Below, one piece after another: positions 35,371 through 46,044 of a stretch of DNA of 64,000 nucleotides. The first letter of the stretch is position 1, and every line of letters begins with the position of its first letter. The translations under genes were made by a program, and so were the position numbers. The DNA lies in the NCBI GenBank assembly GCA_947034895.1, contig OX344761.1:92021447-92085446 (forward strand), in the 5' to 3' direction. Under the pieces are notes generated by a model. That model was not told the origin of the DNA, did not search any database, and saw only the letters and a list, made by a program, of their open reading frames with translations. This DNA is from Rhytidiadelphus loreus (taxonomy: Eukaryota; Streptophyta; Bryopsida; Hypnales; Hylocomiaceae).

Positions 35371-35724
35371 CTCCACTAACCAGCGGTGCTAGTTTGTGAG
35401 CCTGCGAGCATGAGCCCATGAGCGGTGAGCAGGATTCTGTGAGCGTTAAGTTCAAAAATTTAAAGAAGTACTAAAAAATTAAGAATATTTCTAAAAATAG
35501 AATCCATCTAAAAATTTTGATCAAAATTTTCTATTTTTAGTGAATTATTGTATCTATTACTATAGACCTATTACCGTGAACCTATTACCGTGGTTTTGTA
35601 GAATTCAGATGAAAATTAAAATTTTCAATGTTGTTTAAAATATTAGAAGTATAAATTATAAAAATGATGAACTCAATTGATGTGAAAGATGAATGGAGAT
35701 GGAAATAAGTTCATATAGAATAAT

Positions 35725-36265
35725 GACTAATTACTATCTTATAGCAATCTGGGTCTTCTTAGGGTTGAATGGTTGATGGGAGGGTACTAATAATTTTCTC
35801 TTAATGCATTGTTGTTAGACTTTGGATTTTAGAAAGAAAAAAATTGTTGATAAGAATTATTTTTATATCTAATGATCTTTATCACATTGAATTTTATTTT
35901 AGTTGAACATTGTCTTATAGCATCATGGATCTTCTCAAAGTCAATGGAAGGGTATTAATACTTCCGTCTTGATTTGTAAGTCTGTAGACTTGTTTAGATT
36001 TTAGAAACAAAAATTTGTTAATAATAATTCATTATATGTAGAAATAGCTTAGGTGCACCAAATTTCATTTTTGTTGATTACTATTTTGTAGTAGTATGGA
36101 TCTTCTTAGGGTTGATGGAAGGTACCTATACTTTTGTCTTAATGAGCTAATAATTGAGCTTGTTCAAATTTTGAAAGAAATTTTTTGGTTGATAGTGATT
36201 ATTTCTATAAAGATTGAGCTTAGGTACACCAAATTGTTGATTTAGTTGATCATTGTCCTCTTGTA
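35725..36265. repeat. Three tandem units of about 170-180 bp
   Basis: Diverged copies each contain a GGATCTTCTTAGGGTTGATGG-like block, a TAGATTTTAGAAA-like block and a TTTTTGTTGATNA-like end. They are internal to the TIR element 35381-36889. Confidence 0.65.
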
Positions 36266-36299
36266 AGACTTTTTTGTACCAAAGAGAGGATTGAGCACT

Positions 36300-36614
36300 C
36301 ACTCCCCTCTTCTAGTTGAGCTCCCCTCGCGGCTAGAAAACTCCCCTCGGCGCCGAGGAGGGTTTTCTAGCCACGGAAAAAAATTATTATTATTATTATT
36401 AAAAAAGAAAAAAAAACTTTTTTTTTTAAATAAATTTTTTTTCTCCTCGGCGCCGAGGAGAGTTTTCGAGCCACAGAAAAAAAAAATTATTCTCCTTGGC
36501 GCCGACGAGCTATCCTCGGCGCCAAGGAGAGCTCAACTCTAAGAGGTCTTCTTTTTAAATTTAAAGTTTTATTCCTCTCAGCACCGAGAGGGGCCCAATT
36601 CTAGTAGGGGAGTG
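36300..36614. mobile_element. Palindrome-rich foldback element (GGCGCC cores)
   Basis: Outer inverted ends CACTCCCCT...AGGGGAGTG enclose three GGCGCC-centred palindromes: CTCCCCTCGGCGCCGAGGAG at about 36343, CTCCTCGGCGCCGAGGAG at about 36450, and CTCCTTGGCGCC with TCGGCGCCAAGGAG at 36492-36530. The first is itself the loop end of a longer hairpin (CTAGAAAACT...AGTTTTCTAG-like). AT-rich runs including an ATT microsatellite separate them. It lies inside the 1.5-kb TIR element. The open frame across it is a by-product. Confidence 0.68.
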
Positions 36615-37205
36615 GTTATAAAAATTAAAATCTCAATGAAACAACCTCAGTCTATTTCAAATGAATCCTAATTAATGACCAATTTTTTTTTCCTAGAAAT
36701 CTATCAAAGTCCAATAAGTAGCACATTAAGGTTGTTGAAGGAACTACGGTAATAGGTTCACGGTAATAGGTTCATGGTATTAGATACTAAAATTTACCCA
36801 AAATAAAAAATTTTGATCAAATTTTTTAAATGAAACCTTTAAAAATTTATATACTCACAGGCTCACAAGCTCACAATATAGCAACCCTGCTCCACTAACT
36901 CCTTTAGTAGTTTTATTAGTTTGAGTCTTTGGGATTTGGCAATTTAAGGTGGCACCTCAAATGTGACACTAACTCCAAATTGCCATCATCACGTTGAGTA
37001 CATCTCCCATATCAATGTGGAAGAAACAATTTTAGAACTTTTATTGCAAAAGCTTTGACCCATCGTAACTTTTGCATAGAATATTCAAATGTCATGTTCT
37101 TTGGTGCATTTGAACCTCCTCACACTTGCCAACATGAAAATATGAAAATATGAACATTCTAATAGTAGTAACTACGGACAATAGCAAAAGTAGTTGTTTT
37201 GGGGG

Positions 37206-38125
37206 TACCCTACTTTAACCCCTAAATGATTGAGGCACCAAATCTCAGTGTTGACAATACTTTGTTCAAAGTTAAATAAAACTTGACCAAGTTGCTATTT
37301 CTAGTAGAATATATTTTTGAAAAATTCTTTTTGAAGTCTAGCCTAAGGGGAGATATGAGGCCTCTAAGAGACTGTTCGGACATGGTTCCCTTTGCTGTGA
37401 ACCATGGCCAAACAATCATATTATTTAATAATAAAAAATAAATAAAAAATTGAAATATTAAATTTTCAATTAAATATTTAAATATTTATTTATCTATATT
37501 ATTTGATGTGATAGTCTCTTTGCCATGATTGGTCCTGCAACGTTCCCATAGCTCAAAAATTGTGGGAAACTTGCAGTCTCCCAAAGGCCTCAAAAATCAC
37601 CTAATGTTTTAGCATCAAAAATTTGATTTTGAAAATGAATGATTATAATTTTTCTATTCAAGATTTTGTGCAAGGGTGTCCATTGCAAATCTTGATTTTC
37701 TAATGATGAGGATTCTTGGAAATGAGCCTCAAATACACTAGATCTTAGAGAAAAAATCACATTAAAAATTAATTTAGAAAAATTGTAGATTAGATTTTTG
37801 AGAAGCCGTAAATTGATTGGAATTATGCATGTTATGCCCTTTAACCTCATATTTTTTTGCTCACCAATTCTTTAGATTTTATAAGTGAAAAGAGGATTGA
37901 AAGACTTCAAATTACTTTCACATTTTTAACACCCTCATGATCAAATATTATAACCTTTCCATCCATTAGTAATATTGTTGTGATTTCTTATCCCATGTAA
38001 TGTCTAACATGTTCAATTTGAATTTGTACAGTTACAATTCCAAAAAAATTGATAAAAGTTATCAAAATGTTGTCTTTTTGTTCAATTTATAGAAAATTCA
38101 AAGAAGCTCAAAAAAGACCTTGGGC
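37206..38125. repeat. Dispersed repeat, copy 1 (with MITE inside)
   Basis: Aligns directly with 39475-40110 from ACCCCTAAATG through CAAGATTTTGTGCAAGGG to GGCCTTGGG-like sequence near the end. It is interrupted by the MITE at 37342-37606; copy 2 is the matching empty site. Confidence 0.7.
37342..37606. mobile_element. MITE family A, copy with a matching empty site
   Basis: Inverted ends CCTAAGGGGAGATATGAGGC and, as reverse complement of the right end, CATTAGGTGATTTTTGAGGC, with pairing to AGACTG. The related sequence at about 39590 reads GAAGTCTAG-TTTTAGCATC without the insert, which places both boundaries. No clear target duplication is visible. Confidence 0.8.
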
Positions 38126-38390
38126 CGACTCCCTAATACTTGCCGACTCCCTGAATGATGATTTTTGTTCAATTTAAGGTAGGTGGCTCGAATTGCGACC
38201 CGCTTCTTGGAACCGTCCCTACAAGAGGCTCTAAAATGGACACTAAGCGGCTTTGAAATGGACTTTTGATAATGTGAGAGCTTAATAAGGTTTGTTAAAT
38301 GTTGGTTTATACTTCACATATGGTGTAATAAGAGCCAAGGTGGGTTGATTTCAAACTAAGAGTGGATACAAGACAAGTGTCCACGTCATT

Positions 38391-38940
38391 TTTGCAAGAA
38401 ACACATTTACGGTTGAACATCCTTTTACTAAAATGATTCTCAATCACTCATTAATTCTTGAATTGATATGAAATTTTAGCCACACAAACTAAACTAGTAG
38501 GTGCAACGTTTCCAACAAAAAATATTGAAAACGGACCTTGTATGAAGAAGTTATAAGCCGTTGAAGTTCACTGTGATCGAAGAATGTCGGGATTTAGAAC
38601 TTCGAATTGCTCCCAAACATTCAAAACAACTTGAATTGACATGAAAGTTTTACCACAATAACTAGACTTCAAGGGGAACATAATCCAACAAATTTTACTG
38701 AAAACAAACTTAGAATGAAGGAGATAGAAGCCCCCAAAGCTGCAGTCAGCAATTGCAGTTTGGTGAACTAAATTGAACTTGTGAACTTTGATTGGCTCCC
38801 AAAAAATCAGTATAACTCGGATTGATCTGAAAATTTTATCACATAAACTAGAAGAAAGAGCGCAAATTTTCCAACAAGTGTTATTGAATTTGGAAATTGG
38901 ATGCAAAAGTTAAAGCACTTTGAATTGGACTTGAAAGTAT
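38391..38940 (-). repeat. Reverse copy of the transposon leader repeats
   Basis: The reverse complement matches 14840-15290 of the 7.5-kb transposon unit by unit (for example AAAGTGCTTTAACTTTTGCA, TTCTAGTTTATGTGATAAAA, TTCAGATCAATCCGAG, TTCAATAAAATTTGTTGG). At least three repeat units are present. No transposon TIR was found nearby, so this is a fragment or an independent sequence captured by the transposon. Confidence 0.65.
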
Positions 38941-39474
38941 GTGAAGACAATATTCATTTGATTCCTTGGGGCGTTTAGGGCTTCAGTTTAGTAAAGGTCA
39001 CATTTAGGAACCTTAAGTATTACTTTTTCAATGCTTCACTGCTTGTTTTTGGTCATGCCATATCTTTTTTCAGACTGCGAGTGTGTGGGTTTTGCAAGAC
39101 CTAGGATCACAAATAGGTGCCTATGGCTGAATTCTTTGGAAATTCATAAGTAATTCATAAATGCTCAAAAAAATATGAAACCACTTGTGTTGATTTCGCA
39201 TCAATTTTTCTCAAGTGAAAAATAAGTGAAAAAAATTTCAGGCATCTGAAAACCATCAAAAAGGCCCACCAGCCCTTAAAGTGACGGTTTATGAGCACAC
39301 TACCTTAGAGCCTTATTTGCAAGCATCAGTGAGTAGGCAACTGCTTGGGCTAAACTGAAGTACTCTGACTGGTACCGTAGTGACCGACATTTTTCACTTG
39401 GGTACAGATTTCTGAGCAGTATAAGAAGTACCGACTGCTGGTTTTACATTTGCATTCCATTTTGGTGGATTTAT
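38941..39474. other. Spacer, nothing recognised
   Basis: No ORF, repeat end or array is supported. Confidence 0.4.
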
Positions 39475-40110
39475 ATTTTAACCCCTAAATGCTCAAGGCA
39501 CCAATTGCAAAACTTTGAAGTTGAATAAAACCTAATCAAGTTGCTATTTTTAGTAGATTATATTTTTGGAAAGTTCTTCTTGAAGTCTAGTTTTAGCATC
39601 AAAAATCTGATCTTGAAAATAAATGATAGTGATTTTTCTATTCAAGATTTTGTGCAAGGGTACACATTGCAATCTTGACTTCCTGTAGTGTTGAGAGCTC
39701 TTGGGAATGAGCCTCAATTACACTAGATCTTGGAGAAAAAATCACATTCAAAATTCATTTAAAAAGATTATAGAGTAGATTTTAAGAAGCCATAAATTGA
39801 TTGGGGTTATACATGTTAGGCTCTTTAACCTCATATTTTTTTGGTCACCAAATTTTTAGATTTGACTTGTTAGAAAAAAAGATTGAAAGACTTCACATCA
39901 CTTTTGCAATTTTAACACCCTCATGGTCAAACATTATAATCTTTCACTCCATAAGTGATATTGTTGTGTTTTCTTTTTCTATGAAATCTCTAACATGTCT
40001 AGTTTGAATTTGTACGGTTACAATTCAAAAAAAATTGATACAACTCATCAAAATGTTGGCATTTTGTTCAATTTAGAACAAATTCCAAGTAGCTCAAAAC
40101 AGGCCTTGGG
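39475..40110. repeat. Dispersed repeat, copy 2 (empty site)
   Basis: Direct partner of 37206-38125 without the MITE. Confidence 0.7.
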
Positions 40111-40430
40111 TATTTAAGGGTTCACTTGGTTGATCAGAACATAGTGTAAGTAACCCCCCAATGGAGACAATCATATTTTGAGTCAAAATTGTGTGAATGT
40201 GTGACTAGTGTGTTAATACATATGAATGAACGATAGATAGTGTGGCAAGGCCGCAAGGGTGCATGATATTCCAGAATGTCATTGAAAGAGAGGGGGGTGA
40301 AATTGAAGACGTCTAAGTGTAATTAGATGCTAGAGAACAAGTAGCTTTGTAACAAGAGATTTTGTTTTGTCATGGTGCACCTACAAAGTCAATTAAGGAA
40401 GCATACGTAGCCTGTTTCATGACAAATTTA

Positions 40431-41375
40431 CCCTAAACCCCTAAACGTCCAAACAACGTTTTTTGGCAACATAGCGATTTTAGGCAGCTCACTATAGACG
40501 GAATTTTTATTTATTTTCTTTGAAATTTCACACAATGTGTACCCGAGGAGTAGCTTTAAGACCCAAAAATTTAATAACTTTTGACTACGTGGTTAAAAAG
40601 TTATTGCCTAATATGTAATTTTCAGTGTTTGGCGGGCAGCCCAAGCAAAAAATAAACTTCTTTGAAAATCACTTTTAAAAAAAATTAAAATTTGAAATTG
40701 ATTCTCTAGATTCTCTAGATTTATCTATATGTGGTAAGCTTTGAATCATTCTATTTTGATTAATGAGATGAAAGTTATGAGGAATTTTAGTTTGGGTTAG
40801 TTTGTGGGTAGTTATGGAATCTCTACTCTAAAATAAACTTTGAAGTCCTTTATTTAACTCAATTTTAAATATTTTTGAAAAAAAATAAAGAAATAAAGGT
40901 ATATATTATTTATTTCAACATTACAACCATTGGGATTGGAATTTTTCAATTTCATAAATAAATTATTATCAATTTAGTATTTTTAATCATTCTCTACTTC
41001 TTTCTACTTACTATTTTTTTCAAATGATTTAAAAATTTTCAAGCATGTAGCCAACTTGACTTGAGGAATGAATCCAAAGAGTAACCACCATTTTGGACAT
41101 TTTTCATACAAATGTGACCTTGTGAAGTGCAGCTGCTGGTATTTTCACAGGGCCAAAAAAAGGATTTTTGTCACTTCAAACGTTAATATCTTGCAATCTA
41201 CATGGTGGAAAATTATGAATTTTTTTCCACATATTTTAAAACAAGTTTACTACAAGATCCTATGGTTACATGTATCCAGAAATGTTTTTCATCTAAAATT
41301 TGGTGCTTGTAAATGCAAGGGCAGTTTTGGAACAGTTTTGGTAAAAACATAGCCTCTAACATTTAGGGGTTAAAA
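40431..41375. repeat. Partial copy of the 31-34 kb repeat
   Basis: Contains the same ordered blocks as the left arm of the inverted repeat: GGCAACATAGCGATTTTAGG, TTATGAGGAATTTTAGTTTG, TTCAAATGATTTAAAAATTT, TTGTGAAGTGCAGCTGC. Another copy lies at 50336-50890. Confidence 0.65.
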
Positions 41376-42905
41376 AGATAACTTATTTTCATGGAAGGGA
41401 CTACAGCTCAATTTGAGTAGAAAAGACACAATAACTTACATAAGAACCTACTAAAAGCAATGTCCTCACTTAATTGTCAGTTTCGTTCAATCGGTGCCAA
41501 AAATTGTGACATTCATCTACACAAAGCTCTTAAAACTGAGAGTGGTAGAGATTTATATTTCACGGCCATGCTCCTTCAAAAGTGCCCAAGTCATGAAATT
41601 CCACCAATGTAAGGAAATTGACGTTCTTCACTGTTGATGGTTGTCCTCCCCTTCAGTCCACAGCCAATAAACATCAATTGAATCTCATTCTCAAGAGCAA
41701 ACAATAAAGCTTCCTTGCCCCACTCGGTGACTATCACCTAGGTTATCACAATTAAAAGGATGTGGTCCTTAGTCCTTAAGTTTACAGACTCAAATCTGAA
41801 ACTGTCAAAATGCATAAAAAAAACTAGCTGGTGTATTCTTAGCAAATAGAGTACGTACACAGGGAGGGGAAATGACAACCATCACTGATTCATTCTACAT
41901 TTCTACTTTGAAAACAGCAAGTGCAACACACAAAAGTACTCTACTGAATGTCGACTGAGCTTTATTTCGAAAAACGAATAATAGACAAAACATGATAGTG
42001 ATAGAGCTGTGTCGATAATCTCTCCTAGAAGTAACGAATGAATCATATCAAATCTTCCCGTCTCTGGATCCAGTGAGCGTAGCAAGTTGCAATGTACATG
42101 TACTTGCGTCCTCCAATCCATCTGCCAGCCTTGGAATCAGAACGACATATCTATAATTGAAATCATGCCACCCTAGCTTGACGATAGTCTGTATATTTCA
42201 AGATGATATCCTGTCGAAATTTTGCTTCAGCGCTAGCGTCCTCCATTCTTCCTCTTATCCACGTATACCCAGTTGAAGATCGAGGATCCACCATCACCTT
42301 CTCCAGCTCCACTCCCCATCTTATTAATTTGTCACTTCAACCACTCCTCGCAGCACTTCAATCTCAAAAGCAATCAATCGCAGCTTCAATTCAATCCTCA
42401 AACAACTGATCGATTGATCACACAACAATCGCAGCTAGCTAGCTATGGCACTCTTAGTTGAATTAATCCCCACAAGTACTGGTAATCGTTGTACTAGCTT
42501 GAAAATTAGTAGATGCAATGATGGGAGTAACTGGCGAGACTAATTTGGTTATATACCCAAGCAGGGTGCGTCGGTCACGCTGGTCACGGGCTGAGTGGTG
42601 ATACAGACTTCGTCGTGCACAAAACCATAATTTTATAGATTTTAAGTGGAAAGTTTGACAGGTGGGCTTATAACATTAGTTGAGATCTCACGTAATCCTA
42701 TGTGGAAACCCCGACCTCAGTACAGTACAAGTCGGGAGGGCAGACGTACAGACACAAAGTCAGACACAGTCGGGACGGCAAGGTCGGCGCCGAGTCCGTT
42801 TCAGCAGACTTTCGGAAACGGAACCGCAGCCACGTAAGCATACTGGGAACAACTGCACAGATTGCTGACTGGGATCAATTTATTCTAAGTTCCTGGTACG
42901 AATCT
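41376..42905. other. Upstream spacer of the RGLG gene
   Basis: No gene is supported. A 72-codon ORF on the minus strand (41903-42121) has no recognised domain. Composition becomes GC-richer from about 42.5 kb. Confidence 0.4.
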
Positions 42906-42913
42906 TATTTAAA
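42906..42913 (+). promoter_or_regulatory. Possible TATA element of the RGLG gene
   Basis: TATTTAAA lies about 190 bases upstream of the first leader splice donor. Weak match. Confidence 0.25.
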
Positions 42914-43009
42914 ATAATTGCTGACTCACAGTGCAATTCTTTAATGGTACCCCTTCCTTGGAAGTTGCGTGACGTGCTTACCAAGGTCCGCTTCCCAACG
43001 TGGTTTCAG

Positions 43010-43631
43010 TTGGGGTTTCGGCGTTTGGGGAGAGTATATGGTTTGGAGGTTTCGGCTTCTGTAGGGTTTGCTGACTTGCGGTGTTCGTTGAAGGTGTGTG
43101 CATGCAACCTGAATCACGAAATTGCTAAGGTCCGACATAGCTAAGGTTCTGTGAATTTGGAAAAGTAGAAATTTGCGAATTGTGACGCCGTTGGCGCGTT
43201 TGTTTGATTTCTTATTTCTTATTTCAGACCGTTGAGTTTTGATTTCGATGACAGCACGTGGGTTGGAGGTTTAACCTTCTGTAGGGTTTTGACAATTCCT
43301 GGTGTGCGTTGAAGGTGAGTGCATACAACCACGTGTAAGGTGAAATTGCGGCCGACATAGCTGAAATTCTGTGAAGTGGAAGGAGTAGAAATTGCGAATT
43401 GTGATGCCGTTGCTTTGATTTCTCATTCCAGACCACGGCGTTTCGATTTCGAGGACAGTATATGGTTTGGAGGTTTTAGCTTCTCTTGGGTTTGACAATT
43501 CGTGGTGTACGCTGCAGGTGTGTGCTAGCAACCTTAATAGCGGAATTGCGTTCGGCATAGCGAACATTCCTTGGAGTTGAAGCAGTAGAAATTGCAAATT
43601 GCGACGCCGTTGCTTTGATTTCTCTTTCCAG
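43010..43631 (+). repeat. Three tandem leader exon-intron units upstream of RGLG
   Basis: Units at about 43010-43227, 43228-43431 and 43432-43631 are diverged copies of one unit of about 200 bases. Each has an exon part (TATATGGTTTGGAGGTTT..., GGTGT(T/G)CGTTGAAG), a donor (AAG/GTGTGTG, AAG/GTGAGTG, CAG/GTGTGTG), an intron with a conserved GTAGAAATTGCGAATTG block, and an acceptor (TATTTCAG, CATTCCAG, CTTTCCAG). Unit borders coincide with the acceptors, so whole exon-intron cassettes were duplicated. The predicted 5' UTR exons are 43228-43314 (87 nt) and 43432-43517 (86 nt), with the first exon ending at 43093 and the coding exon starting at 43632. Confidence 0.78.
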
Positions 43632-43715
43632 ATCTCCGAAATTCGTTTCCGAGTAACGGCTGAGTGCGTCAGTGCGTCACAATTGCTTTGGTTTCTGTGT
43701 TCTGATCCAATCAAA

Positions 43716-45624
43716 ATGGGAAACTCATCGTCCTCCGCATCAACCTACGGCCCCCCGCGCCATGCCCCCCGCCCTCCCGAACCGCGCTACCAAATGCCCA
43801 ACGAAAACATCCATCCTAAATCGCGCTACTCCGTGATCGGCGACAATTACGCCAGCCTGGAGCAGGTGCAGTCCGCCTTGAAGCTCGCTGGTTTGGAATC
43901 CTCCAACCTCATCGTCGGAATCGATTTCACCAAGAGCAACGAATGGACAGGGCAACGCTCCTTCGGTGGTCGCTCGTTGCACGCCCTCGGAAGCGAGCAG
44001 AACCCGTACGAGACTGCTTTGAGGATTGTTGGTTCGACGTTGGCGCCCTTCGACGAGGATAACCTGATCCCTTGCTTCGGATTTGGAGACTCGACTACCC
44101 ATGACAAGCAGGTGTTTGGGTTTTATCCCGACCAACGCCCGTGTGATGGGTTCGAGGAGGCGCATGGGAGGTATAGGACGATTGTGCCGCATGTTCGACT
44201 GGCTGGACCCACGTCGTTTGCGCCCATTATCAACGCCGCGGTGGATATCGTTGAAGGCAGCGGCGGGCAGTACCATGTCCTCGTGATCATCGCTGGTATG
44301 GAAACTTTCCTTCGCTTCTCGACTTCATTGTGCACAATTAGGGTTTCCATGGTCTTGGCCAACTGTCACATCCTTCAATTGTTTCTCTGCAATCCAAATT
44401 TCGTGAATCCCTTCTCGTAGTTTTTATGGCTATGTTTTAAGTGTAGAGTGAAGATATTGGGAAGAGGAGAGAATTCAAAATACAGATCAATTGCATCCGT
44501 TTCCATTCCCTTGGCTGACTGTCACGTGCATCCTCCGTTTGTTTCTTTCTGCAGTGCAAATTCTTCTCGTAGTGTTTTGGGTTACTATTTTTGATGTTGA
44601 GTTTGGATGTTGGGAATGGGGGAATTCAAATTACGGATCAATTGCCCCGCACTTGGTTCATTTGTGCAGTGCGTAGGTTATAGTGTTGAATTCTGGGTCC
44701 ATGCATTCTGGTAGCGTTTTGAATACGTTGTTCGTGTATATTTTGCATTTGGGGAACAGGAAAGAGTTTAATAACCTGATCATTTGCATTCCTCTTAGTT
44801 TGTTTCTTGCAGTGCATAACTCATGTCTGAATCTTTTTCTTTTTTTTTTTGTTTCTGATAGTGTTTTGGGTTACTTTTTTCGGTGATGTGTATTGTCATC
44901 CTCAATGTAAGTTAACCTGGAAATTGGTGTTTATGATGTTGCAGATGGACAGATCGAAGGACCGCAAGAGCGGGCAACCGTGGACGCCATTGTGAACGCC
45001 AGCCATTACTCTTTATCCATCGTGCTTGTCGGAGTCGGCGATGGGCCATGGAACATGATGCGCTCCTTCGATGACAACTTGCCATCCCGCACCTTCGACA
45101 ACTTCCAGTTCGTCAACTTCACCGAGATCATGCAGAGCAACCTCCCTCCGCACCGCAAGGAGGCGCAGTTTGCCCTGGCGGCTCTCATGGAGATTCCTCT
45201 TCAATACAAGGCCACTATCGAGTTGCAGCTCTTGGGCAGGCGAAGAGGTACATCCCCTGGAGTCCAGCCTCTTCCTCCGCCACCCATGGTGTTGCAAATG
45301 GACGGCCAAGCTTTCGGACATTCGCTAAGTTACGGACGTCCTCCACCTCCACCAATGTCACCGACGTCTGCTTACATGCCTCCTGCTGCACCGAATGCTT
45401 ATGCTCAATTCGGGGGTTACTATCCTCCGCCACCTGCTTCGGCTCCTCCCATCCCGACCTCACGAGCACCTGACGGAGAGATGACGGAATGCCCGGTCTG
45501 TTTGACGGACAAGAAGGACATGGCCTTCAATTGTGGACATCAGACGTGTCGGCAGTGTGCCTCAAATTTGACGCATTGTCCAATATGTAGGGGAGCAATT
45601 ACGTCAAGGGTACGCCTCTACTAA
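43716..45624 (+). CDS. RGLG: RGLG-type copine-RING E3 ubiquitin ligase (419 aa; exons 43716-44295 and 44945-45624)
   Basis: Two coding exons are joined by a 649-bp intron (ATCGCTG/GTATGG...TTGCAG/ATGGAC), which splits an Asp codon in phase. The ATG opens MGNSSSS, a good N-myristoylation signal, as in known plasma-membrane RGLG proteins. Residues about 45-294 form a copine/vWA-like domain, with a metal-site-like DFTKS at 70-74, CFGFGD at 120-125 and VGVGDGPW in exon 2. A proline-rich linker (about 295-370) precedes a C3HC4 RING finger at 376-408 (Cys 376, 379, 390, His 392, Cys 395, 398, 405, 408), and the protein ends in TSRVRLY. Known RGLG proteins act with E2 enzymes in K63-type ubiquitination, hormone and stress signalling. 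Length is slightly short for the family. No disruption is seen; three leader units lie upstream. Confidence 0.95.
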
Positions 45625-46038
45625 TCAAGTACATTAAGTTCCCATTCCCAGCGTGTGCACGCAGATTTATTATTTTTTTATTATTCATTGGATAGGATAC
45701 AGATCACTGAGCAACTCTTGATGGCTCTTCTGAATGGGATCGCTTCCTTCAGTTGTAAGATGTGCGTCACTTTAGACATTGTAACATATGTAGGAGTGTG
45801 ATTTGGGCAGATGGACACAGATATCTGGGTACAAGAGCCATTTCTGTACAGATCAATCTTTGTCACTATTCAATTTCGAAGTGGGAGGTTGTAAACCACA
45901 ATAAGTGACAATAGAAGTGACTAGATACTACTGAGTAACAACCCTATTTAAAGTTTGTTGCCCCAATTCGAAATCGTTCTCAGGTTGCGGTAATCATCGA
46001 TTTACAGTGGACTTTAAAATTTCTTGTGAATTCCTGTG

Positions 46039-46044
46039 AATAAA
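46039..46044 (+). terminator. Candidate poly(A) signal of RGLG
   Basis: AATAAA about 415 bases after the stop codon, preceded by T-rich sequence. Plant signals are loose, so the site is tentative. Confidence 0.35.

Larger units (their letters stand above)
35381..36889. mobile_element. 1.5-kb non-autonomous TIR element with 10-bp duplication
   Basis: Ends CAGCGGTGCTAGTTTGTGAG and, as reverse complement of the right end, CAGGGTTGCTATATTGTGAG. Pairing continues imperfectly for about 200 bases through TTTTGATCAAAATTTT and GAACCTATTACCGTG. The exact 10-bp duplication CTCCACTAAC abuts both ends (35371-35380, 36890-36899). A duplication of 8-11 bp with long TIRs fits Mutator-like elements, whereas CAGGG-type termini resemble hAT. 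The interior holds three tandem units of about 170 bp (35725-36265, with GATCTTCTTAGGGTTGATGG-type blocks) and a nested palindromic element. No transposase. Confidence 0.82.

Noticed and set aside
36291..36542. 83-codon ORF with a Lys/Leu/Phe run
   Set aside because: It simply translates the palindrome-rich foldback element.
43271..43714. 147-codon minus-strand ORF over the leader repeats
   Set aside because: Its internal repetition is explained by the three tandem leader units, and it has no recognised domain.
43740..44276. 178-codon ORF on the minus strand opposite RGLG exon 1
   Set aside because: It is the antisense shadow of the GC-rich coding exon; the plus strand encodes a clearly recognised protein there.
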